Source: Streptomyces sp. R33
GTDB taxonomy: Bacteria > Actinomycetota > Actinomycetes > Streptomycetales > Streptomycetaceae
Assembly (NCBI RefSeq): GCF_041200175.1
Contig: NZ_CP165727.1
Span: 1,178,001 to 1,242,000, forward strand
Direction: 5' to 3'
DNA length: 64,000 bases
The notes under the pieces were generated by a model. The model saw only the letters and a program-made list of their open reading frames with translations. It did not search any database and was not told the DNA's origin. The position numbers and the translations under genes were made by a program. Positions 7,674 through 15,800 of this stretch are shown piece after piece. The stretch's first letter is position 1. The number at the start of each line of letters is the position of its first letter.

Positions 7674-10600
7674 CGGGGTTCTCCACGGAGGCGGTCGCCC
7701 ACCCAGCGGGCGAGGGCGAGCGGGCTGAGGGCGGCCACCGGCATGCCGGCCGCGACGAGCTGCCGGGCGACGGGGACCGAGTACCGGGGTGCGCCGGCGT
7801 CGTCGAGCGCGGCGCAGCCCAGCAGATGGGCTCCGGACGCGGCCAGCGCGCGGACCTCCCCGAGGAGTCCGCCGATCGGCGCGCCTTCCTCGAAGTCGCT
7901 GACCACGACGACGAGGGTGCGGCTCGGCACGGTGATCAGGGACCGTGCGTGGGCCAGGCCCGCCGCGATGTGCGTACCGCCGCCGACGCGGACCTCCAGG
8001 AGCAGCGACAGCGGGTCCTCGACGCGGTCGGTGAGGTCCACGACCTGGGTGGAGAAGGCCAGGAAGTGGGTGGACAGGGTCGGTACACCGCCGAGGACGG
8101 CGGCCGTGAGGGCCGACCAGATGACCGAGGCCTCCATGGAGCCGGAGACGTCGACCACGAGGATCAGCCGCCAGTCGGCCTCGCGGCTTGCCCGGGTACC
8201 GAACACGGGCCGTTGCGGTACGACGACCACCCGGCCGTCGTCGAGGCGGCGGGTGTGCGCGAGGTTGGCGCGCAGGGTCCGGGCCAGGTCGAGCCTGCCG
8301 CCGGGGCGGCGGGTGGGGCGCGGGGTGGCGAGGCCGGAGAGCGCCGGGCGCAGCCGGGTGGCGAGCTCCTTGGCGAGCTCGTCGACGAGCCGCCTGACCA
8401 GGGGGCGCAGCCGGGCGAGTTGGGCCTCGGGCATGCCGCCGGCCAGCGACAGGACCGAGCTGAGCAGTTCCACGGAAGGGCGGACGGCCGCAGGGTCGAG
8501 CTGGCTCAGCACGTCGGTGCGGCCCGCGTCGGCCGCCTCGGCGAGCACTTCCTCGCGTACGTCGGTGCCGAAGAGCGATTCGAGCTCTTGCGACCATTCG
8601 CGGGCCGTGGGGAACGAGGGCTCCCGGCCGCCGCCGTTGCCGCCACTGCCCCGGCCGCCTTCGAGGTCGGCTGCGCCTTCGCCGCGGCCGTTGCCGTACA
8701 GCTCGTCGAGCGCGTGGGCGTAGCGGCGGGCGCCGGCGGGGAGCCGGTCGCGCTGGCGGCCGAGCAGGAGGCGCCAGCGGTCGGCGGGGGCCAGCCGGTG
8801 GTCCCCGCGCAGGGGCGCCGGTACGGGCGGTACGGGTACCTCCGGATCGGGGCCGGGTTCGGGGGCCGTCGCCGCCTGGACGGGCAGCGGAAGGGCCTTG
8901 AGGGCCGCGGCGCCGGCGGCGTCCGCGGCGGCCCACAGGGCGAGCAGGGCGGGCGGTGCCTCGAGGGACAGGTCGAGGCGGTCGCCGAGCCGCTCGGTGA
9001 CGGTGTCCAGCAGCCGGTCGCGGGCGGCCGGGGCCAGTACGTCGAAGCCGCCGCGCAGAGCCGGGAGCCGGTCCAGGAACTCCTGGTCGGCGAGGCCGTC
9101 GATCCGGTCGAGGACCGGGGTGAGGGCGGCCGCGGAGGAGTCGAGCAGCGGTCCGGCGGCGGCCAGGACGCCGCCGAGGCGGCGGACGAGGGAGCGGCGG
9201 CCGCCGGGGGCGGCGGCGTCGTCGATCCATCCGGCGGCGCGGTCGCCGAGGCCGGCGGCCGGATCGAGATCGAGGAGGACCCGTACGGCCAGTGCCGCGC
9301 CCTGCATCAACGGGGATGCGGTGGCGGTCAGTTCCGCCAGGGCGGTGTCCATCCGCAGGCCCAGGTGCAGGGTGGCGGCCCGGTCGGCGAGGGCCACGAG
9401 GGCGCGCGCGTCGGCGTGGTCCTCGCTGCCCGCGAGACCGGGCAGGGACCGTACGGCGGCTTCGAGCAGCCGGCCGGTGAGCGCGGCCGCGGCGCGGCGG
9501 GAGCCGTCGGAGGTACCGGGGAGGTGCCCGCGGGAGAGCCCTTCCAACAGGTCGAGCGAGGCGAGGAGTTCGGGCAGGGTCGCGGTCTGCGGAAGGATCT
9601 CGGCAGCCTCGTCCAGCCGTACGTCGACCAGCTCGGGCAGATCGCAGCGCGCGGCGGCGGCCAGGCCGGTGAGGATCTGGGCCGGGGTCGGACCGCCGTC
9701 GGCGGCGGCCCGACGGGCGGTGTCGCGCAGGGTCCCGGCAGCGGCCTGGGCGGCGGTGACGCCGCGGACGCCGGCCAGGTCGAGGCGGGCGGGGACGGAA
9801 GGCGTCCAGGTCAGCCGCCACTTGGTGCCGAGCGCGGTGCCGTCGCCGGTGGCGGCCACGTCGAGGGGTTCCCCGTACGAGGCCCCGCAGACGGCCAGCC
9901 GCTGGAGCAGCACCTCGCGGCGCCGGTCCAGCGGGGAGCGGAGCGGGTCGAGGCGGACCTCGCGGGAGGCGGGCTCCTCGGGGCCGGGCAGGCGCAGCTG
10001 TGCCAGCTCGGCCTCGACGGAGGGGCCGAGGCCGGAGCGGGGGGCGTGCGGGGTGATCCGACCGCGGCCGGTGCCGACGAGCACGGCCTCCAGCGCACGG
10101 GCCAACGCCCGGCCGCGGCCCAGGGGTTCGCCCTGACCGAGCACGGTGGTGACGGCCTCGAGGAGTTCGCCCCGGCCGGGGGCGGGAAGCCCGCGCAGGA
10201 CGGCCAGGTCGCAGGCGAGCCGCAGCGTCTCGGCGGCCTCACCGGTCCCGGCGGTGTGCCCGGCGCGGCGCAGCTCCCGGCAGACGCCGGTGACGGCGAC
10301 GGAGGCGGCATCCCGCACCCGCGCCGCGTCCCCGCCGGCTTGCAGCACGGCCTGCTGCCACAGCGGATCCCGGATCCCGGCGGGGTACCCGGAGCGGGAG
10401 TCGAGCAGATCGAAGGAGTACGGCACGAACGAGGTGACGGCCCCCTCACCGGCATCCGCCCCGGGCCCGCGAGCCGGCCCGGCGGCCGATCCGCGGACGG
10501 CCGCGGGTTCCGTGCCCGGCGCACGGTCAGCGTCCGCCCCGGCGTCCGCCCGGTCCGCGTGCTCCGGGGCGGAGGCGTCGCCGTCCGGGGCCGGGCCGGT

Positions 10601-11593
10601 CGCGAGCAGGGCCGGGGCGTGGAAGGCGCCGATGAGGGCGGCGACCTTCCGGCCCCCCGAGGCGGCGGCGTCGATGACGCTGCGCATGTGGGCTTCGCGG
10701 GCCAGGTCCGTCGCAGGGACGGGGCCGTCCTGGCGCAGGGCCCAGCCGACGCCGAGGGCGGCCCGCCGGACCGCTTCAGGGGCGCAGCCGGGGGCCAGCA
10801 CCTCCACGGCCCGGTCCCACAGGTCGTCACCGTCGCGCCCGGTCCCGGAAGCGGTCAGCGCCTGCGCGAAGGACCGCCGGCCAGGGGACCGGCCCGAGGT
10901 GCCGGCCGGGGCCCGGTCCGCCTCGTGGGATGCGGCCCGGCTCGACTGCGCACCGGAGCCCGCGGACCCGCCCTGCCCGGCGGCGGGTGCCGTCGCCGGC
11001 GAGCAGTCGACGGCTCCGCCCCGGGTGGCCTCCTGGTCCGTGAACTGCACGGTCCAGCCGGGGTCCGTCAGGGGGAGGTCGCAGCAGCGGACCTCCGCGC
11101 CGCGCGCACGCGCCCAGCGGATCGCGGCCAGCTCCGGGGAGAAGTCCGCGAACGGGTAGAACGCCAGGCCGCCGTCCCGGCCCGTGCCGGCCAGGGCGAC
11201 GGGGGCCGTGGTCTCGGGGTCCGCCAAGTGCTCCAGCCACGGCTGGAAGTCGGTCGGCAGCTCGACGCAGACCACCTCCGCCTCCGAGGCGTCCAGCAGC
11301 GCCGGGACCACCGCCGCCAGCGCGGGGCTGTGGTGGCGCACACCCAGCAGGTACGGCGCGCGGGACGCGGCGAGCGCGTCCACGGCGTCCCGCGGATCGA
11401 CGGGCTCGGTCCGCCCGCCGGCCGCCGGCCCGGCCTCACCTCTGTGCAGTCCGGCCACGCCGTCCGGCTCCGGCGACGGATCGAGGTGCGCCGCCGGCGC
11501 GACCGCAGCCGGATCGGCGTCCGGGTTCGCGGGCGTGACCCGGCGCGGGGCCGTCGGCGAGCCGGGCTGCGGGGCGGTGTTCGGCGCGGTCAT
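7670..11593 (-). CDS. DUF5682-vWA fusion protein (YehM + YehP-like)
   Basis: One uninterrupted 1307-aa frame joins two parts usually seen as separate proteins. The N-terminal part has the DUF5682 signature YLLGVRHHSPALAAVVPAL at about 81-99, followed by VVCVELPTDF and later VAALIGAFHAPALLA. The GxRHH, ExP and GAxH series resembles the TraB/EreA-like fold, which is an inference. A helical middle and Pro-rich linkers lead to a C-terminal von Willebrand A domain with an intact metal site: DVSGS at 1148-1152, a later GGGTHI and VVSDFEE. The start ATG overlaps the stop of the MoxR gene (ATGA). vWA proteins are regular partners of MoxR ATPases, so the two likely act as a remodelling machine. There is no signal peptide. 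Confidence 0.85.
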   Translation of the reverse strand: MTAPNTAPQPGSPTAPRRVTPANPDADPAAVAPAAHLDPSPEPDGVAGLHRGEAGPAAGGRTEPVDPRDAVDALAASRAPYLLGVRHHSPALAAVVPALLDASEAEVVCVELPTDFQPWLEHLADPETTAPVALAGTGRDGGLAFYPFADFSPELAAIRWARARGAEVRCCDLPLTDPGWTVQFTDQEATRGGAVDCSPATAPAAGQGGSAGSGAQSSRAASHEADRAPAGTSGRSPGRRSFAQALTASGTGRDGDDLWDRAVEVLAPGCAPEAVRRAALGVGWALRQDGPVPATDLAREAHMRSVIDAAASGGRKVAALIGAFHAPALLATGPAPDGDASAPEHADRADAGADADRAPGTEPAAVRGSAAGPARGPGADAGEGAVTSFVPYSFDLLDSRSGYPAGIRDPLWQQAVLQAGGDAARVRDAASVAVTGVCRELRRAGHTAGTGEAAETLRLACDLAVLRGLPAPGRGELLEAVTTVLGQGEPLGRGRALARALEAVLVGTGRGRITPHAPRSGLGPSVEAELAQLRLPGPEEPASREVRLDPLRSPLDRRREVLLQRLAVCGASYGEPLDVAATGDGTALGTKWRLTWTPSVPARLDLAGVRGVTAAQAAAGTLRDTARRAAADGGPTPAQILTGLAAAARCDLPELVDVRLDEAAEILPQTATLPELLASLDLLEGLSRGHLPGTSDGSRRAAAALTGRLLEAAVRSLPGLAGSEDHADARALVALADRAATLHLGLRMDTALAELTATASPLMQGAALAVRVLLDLDPAAGLGDRAAGWIDDAAAPGGRRSLVRRLGGVLAAAGPLLDSSAAALTPVLDRIDGLADQEFLDRLPALRGGFDVLAPAARDRLLDTVTERLGDRLDLSLEAPPALLALWAAADAAGAAALKALPLPVQAATAPEPGPDPEVPVPPVPAPLRGDHRLAPADRWRLLLGRQRDRLPAGARRYAHALDELYGNGRGEGAADLEGGRGSGGNGGGREPSFPTAREWSQELESLFGTDVREEVLAEAADAGRTDVLSQLDPAAVRPSVELLSSVLSLAGGMPEAQLARLRPLVRRLVDELAKELATRLRPALSGLATPRPTRRPGGRLDLARTLRANLAHTRRLDDGRVVVVPQRPVFGTRASREADWRLILVVDVSGSMEASVIWSALTAAVLGGVPTLSTHFLAFSTQVVDLTDRVEDPLSLLLEVRVGGGTHIAAGLAHARSLITVPSRTLVVVVSDFEEGAPIGGLLGEVRALAASGAHLLGCAALDDAGAPRYSVPVARQLVAAGMPVAALSPLALARWVGDRLRGEPR

Positions 11594-12753
11594 CGGAGGT
11601 TTCCGCGGAGGTCCCAGAGGCGGCGCCACATCGCCGAGCCGTCTTCGGCGCGGCGGCGGACCGGGCCGTCCCAGTAGCCCAGCAGGCGGCCGTGGTCGGC
11701 CGGGTCGTCCTTGCGGACCACGCCGAGCAGGTGGCCCGGCAGCAGGTCCAGGACGTCGCCGCCCGGCAGGTACGCCGCGGCGACGCCCAGCGAGGCCGCC
11801 ACCTGGACCGCCTCGGCGGTGGACATGACCGTACCGGGGCGTTCCACGTCCCAGCCCTCCGCCGAGCGCCCGGAGCGCAGGTCCCGGAAGACCGTGACCA
11901 GCGCGTCCAGCACCGCGTCGTCCACCCCGAACGCCGCGCCCGCCCGCTGCACCGCGGCCACCGCCTGGCGGCGGATCAGCGTTGCCTCCGCGTCCGCGTC
12001 CGCGATCGGCGCGACCGTCTCGAAGTTGAAGCGCCGCTTGAGCGCGGCGGACATCTCGGAGACCCCGCGGTCCCGGAGGTTGGCGGTGGCGATGACCGTG
12101 AACCCGGGGGCCGCGGAGACCACCGCGTCCTCGGTGGCGGTCAGTTCGGGCACGCTCACCCGCCGGTCGGACAGGATCGACACCAGCGCGTCCTGCACCT
12201 CGGGCAGGCAGCGGGTGATCTCCTCGACGCGCACCACCCGCCCGGTCCGCATCGCGGAGAGCACCGGGGAGTCGACGAGCGCCTGCGAGGTGGGGCCCTG
12301 GGCGAGCAGCAGCGCGTAGTTCCAGCCGTAGCGGAAGGCGTCCTCCGTCGTGCCGGCGGTGCCCTGCACGGTCAGCGCACTGGTACCGCAGACGGCGGCG
12401 GCCAGGAGCTCGGACAGCATCGACTTCGCCGTGCCCGGCTCGCCGGTGAGGAGCAGGCCGCGTTCCCCGGCGAGCGTGACGACGCACCGCTCCACCAGGG
12501 CCCGTTCGCCGACGAACTTCGGCGCGATGGCCAGCTTGGCCGGGAGCCCGGCGCGGCGGCGGCCCGCCAGGGGCAGTTCCACGCCCTCGCTGCCGCACAC
12601 GAAGGTGACGACGGCGCGCGGCGTGAGCGCCCAGCCCGGCGGGCGGGGGCCGGTGTCCTGGGCGGCGAGGAAGGCGAGTTCGGCGGCGTACCGCTCCTCG
12701 GCGGGCAGCGCTTGCCGCGCAGGAGTCTGAACGGGTGTGTCGGTCAGGGTCAT
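11590..12753 (-). CDS. MoxR-family AAA+ ATPase (YehL-like)
   Basis: A 387-aa AAA+ protein. The Walker A motif GEPGTAKS is at 104-111, Walker B VVRVEEIT at 173-180, sensor 1 IATANL at 221-226 and the arginine finger in LKRRFNF near 240. All residues needed for ATP hydrolysis are present. MoxR ATPases remodel or insert cofactors into partner proteins together with vWA proteins, and the vWA partner is encoded immediately downstream with an ATGA overlap. The start is MTLTDT after GAAGGA; an 11-residue upstream extension is possible but lacks a ribosome site. The N-terminal 80 residues are specific to this subfamily. Confidence 0.92.
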   Translation of the reverse strand: MTLTDTPVQTPARQALPAEERYAAELAFLAAQDTGPRPPGWALTPRAVVTFVCGSEGVELPLAGRRRAGLPAKLAIAPKFVGERALVERCVVTLAGERGLLLTGEPGTAKSMLSELLAAAVCGTSALTVQGTAGTTEDAFRYGWNYALLLAQGPTSQALVDSPVLSAMRTGRVVRVEEITRCLPEVQDALVSILSDRRVSVPELTATEDAVVSAAPGFTVIATANLRDRGVSEMSAALKRRFNFETVAPIADADAEATLIRRQAVAAVQRAGAAFGVDDAVLDALVTVFRDLRSGRSAEGWDVERPGTVMSTAEAVQVAASLGVAAAYLPGGDVLDLLPGHLLGVVRKDDPADHGRLLGYWDGPVRRRAEDGSAMWRRLWDLRGNLR

Positions 12754-12798
12754 GGCGTGGTGTGTCCTTCGCAAGATACGGCTCATGGGGTGCGGGGT

Positions 12799-12853
12799 GC
12801 CGGGCGGCGCAGCAGCGCGCCGCCCGGCCGGCGGTCAGCGGTCAGCGGTCAGC
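12799..12853 (-). promoter_or_regulatory. Intra-operon hairpin and triple 7-bp repeat
   Basis: The 109-base gap between the 1653-aa gene and the MoxR gene holds a perfect 12-bp stem (12799-12810 with 12817-12828, 6-base loop) and, next to it on the upstream side, three tandem copies of GGTCAGC at 12833-12853. Such a hairpin could cut down readthrough so that the first two genes are expressed more than the last three, or mark an mRNA processing site. Confidence 0.55.
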
Positions 12854-12862
12854 GGGTCGGCC

Positions 12863-15800
12863 TCAGCGGCGGCGCGTGCGCGTGCGCTTGACCTTCAGTG
12901 CCTCGAAGCGCGGTACGTCGCCCTCGCGGACCCGCTGCCAGGCCCGCCGGTAGAGGTCCGCGGCCGGCTCGTCCGGCACCAGGACGCCCAGCACCGGCCG
13001 CCCGCCCGGGACCAGCCCGTACATCGGGAGCTTCCACCGCTCCACCGGCAGCACCGGCGAGGACATCTCCGCCCAGCCGCCGGGCAGGAACAGCGAGCGC
13101 CCCGCCCGGGTCCGGGAGGCCGTCACCACGAGCTCGGTGGCGGCCAGTTCGGCGCGGGCGGCCTTCAGCCGGGCCGGCTTCCAGCCCGTCCAGCGCGCCA
13201 CGTTCCGGTCGGTGGGGTCGGGCATGGCGAGCAGCGCCAGGTACACGGCGGCCGCGTCCGCGCCCAGGCCGTGGGCCTCGGAGACCTCCGCCACCAGCTC
13301 GGGTACCGAGCGGCTCGGGTCCTGCGGCCACCACGTGCCGTCCTTGTCGACGGCGCCGACGCCCGCCGCCGGGGCGCCCGGGTCGGCGAGCAGTGCGGCG
13401 AAGCGCGGGTCGTGGGCGGCCCGCAGCGCCGTCTCCACCGACGACGGCTGCTGGTCGTCGCCGCGCAGCGCCGGCAGGTACGGGTCGGAGCCGGTGGAGT
13501 CGAGCAGGGCCGTCCGCAGTGCGGGCTTGGGCCGGTCGTCCTGGGTGGCCATGACCACCGCGCCGTACCGCTCGTAGCCCTCGCCCGTCTCGGTCGGCGT
13601 GCCCGCCGCCTTCCGGAAGTCCGGAAGGCTGGTGAAGTGCCCGATGGCCAGGAGCAGTTCGGGCGCGGCGAGCCGCTGCCGGACGGCCGTGAGCGCGGGC
13701 GGCAGGGCGGCTCGTACCGGATCGCCGGCGGGCAGCCGGTGGGCGAGCCAGGCCGTCAGGGTCAGCGCGCCGGTCAGGACGGACGCGGTGAAGGGCTCGG
13801 TGGCCGGCTCGCGGGGCTCGGCGTGGTCGCCCTTCACTTCCCAGGGCACGTCGACGCCGAGCGACGGGGACGCCGCGGGGTCGAGGATCGCGGCCAGCGC
13901 GCGGTGCAGGGGCCACGACGTGTTCGCGGCCCGCGTGGCCTCGGTGAGCAGCCACTCGGGCACGGGCTTGCGACGGCCCACGCGCCGGTTCCACAGCTCC
14001 GCGGCGGCGGCCGCGTCCGGGCCCTCGGTCCACAGCCGCGCCGGGTCGGCGGGCAGCAGCGTGGCCACCAGCTCGCGCCGCAGCTCGATGTCGAGGCTCT
14101 TGAGTTCGGTACGGGCGTTCTTCGCGTCGGCCACCTTGACGCCCAGGGCGGTACGGAGTTCGGCCGGCAGGAAGTCGTGCTCGTAGCTGTCGATGTTCGG
14201 CAGGCCGGCCAGCAGCAGCCGCGCCAGGGCGGCGGACACACCGGTGAGGCGGACGAACTCCTCGGCGGCTTCGGGGAAGAACGGCGCCGGGCCGCGCTCT
14301 GCGGCCTCGGTCAGGAAGGCCGTCAGCCAGCCGGCGCCGCGCTCCCTGTCGCCGAGCGGGGCCTCGCCGCGCAGGGTGTACGGGCCGGGCACGGCGAAGC
14401 GGCCGGCGGGGTCGTACAGCAGCGCCCCGAACTCGTGGCCGTCGGGTACGGACACGTTGTGCTCGGTGAACCCGAGGACGGCTCCGCCGCCGAGCGGGAG
14501 CAGGCTGCGGTACGAGGTGTTCCGCTCGATGCCGTCAGGGGTGCGCAGGTGGCGCTGGCCAAGGTGGACCAGGACCCGGCGCCAGCGGTCGGCGGAGCCC
14601 TCGGCCGAGTCCAGCCCGAGCGCGTCCACCCGGCCGAGCAGGGTGCACAGGGCGGTCCGCTGCTCGTCGGTGGTGCCGACGGCGACGGCCCGGTACGCGA
14701 TCGCCGCGGGCTGGTCCAGCAGCGGCGTGAACGGGAGCGCCGAGTACGGCAGTTCGGGCAGGTCGAAGTGGAGCCGGCCGGGGACCGGTTCGGCACCGGT
14801 GTCGGCGGCCGCCCGGACCAGCCCGTCGAGGTAGCGGTGGGCGACGTCGCTCTGGGCGCCCCAGCGGTAGTACCCGGTGTTGCCGAGGCCGTACAGCGCT
14901 TCGGCGATCAGCTCGTCGGTCGGGCCTTCCGGCTCCCGGTCTGCGGCCGCACCCGTGTCGGGGTCCAGCCGGGCCGCGACCTCGTCCAGCGCCTTCTGCT
15001 GGACGAGGGCGAAGCGGAGCACCTCGATGATGCCCCCGATCAGCTTCGGGGCGGTGACCTGCGGCAGGGCGGCGCGCACCACCTCGGGCAGGTCGGTGAC
15101 GGCCTCGGCCGCGGCGGCCGTCCGGAGCAGGGCACCGATCGTGACCCGGTCCGCCGCGCGCAGGGCGGCCGAGGCCTCGGGGTCGCGCGGGCGCAGCGCG
15201 TACCAGAAGGGCAGCGGCGGCAGGTCCACGCTGCCGGTGGCGAAGGCGGCGTTTCGGTAGTCGCTGCGCGACTGGGCGGTGACCACGCCGTCCGGGTCGC
15301 TGATGCTCAGCTCGCGCCAGCGGTGCGTCAGGGCGCGCGGCCGCTCGTCGCCGGGGAAGGCGAGCGCGGCGACGGGCATTTCGCTGCCCTCGGGCACGCT
15401 GACGGTGCGTCCGGCGGTGTCGGAGCCCTCCCAGCCCTGCCCGGGCAGGCGTACGGTGCGCCAGCCGAGCAGGCCGTCCACGGGTGCGCCGAGGACCGAG
15501 CCCTCGACCGTGGGCGCGGGCCGCAGCCAGCAGGAATGGGCGGGCACGGTGGCGTCCGCGGGGTGCGCGCCCGATCGACGGGTGAGGGCGTCGGCGAGGA
15601 AGCCGGGCTGCGAGAGCCGCCCGAGGGCGCCGTCCGAGGGGTCGTACTCGCGCCAGCCTCCGTCGTTGTCCTGGTCGCGGTGCTGCCACACCCAGTACGA
15701 GGTGCCGTCGTGCAGCAGGGTCCGCTCGTGCGGCAGCCTGGTGTCTCCCGCGTGCAGGACGCCGCCGCCGGTGGTGCGGCCGCCGCCGGGCAGGGGCAGG

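Noticed and set aside
7826..11677. Very long plus-strand frame opposite the DUF5682-vWA gene
   Set aside because: It is a high-GC antisense shadow with Gly/Arg-rich composition and no motifs, whereas the minus strand has MIDAS and DUF5682 signatures.
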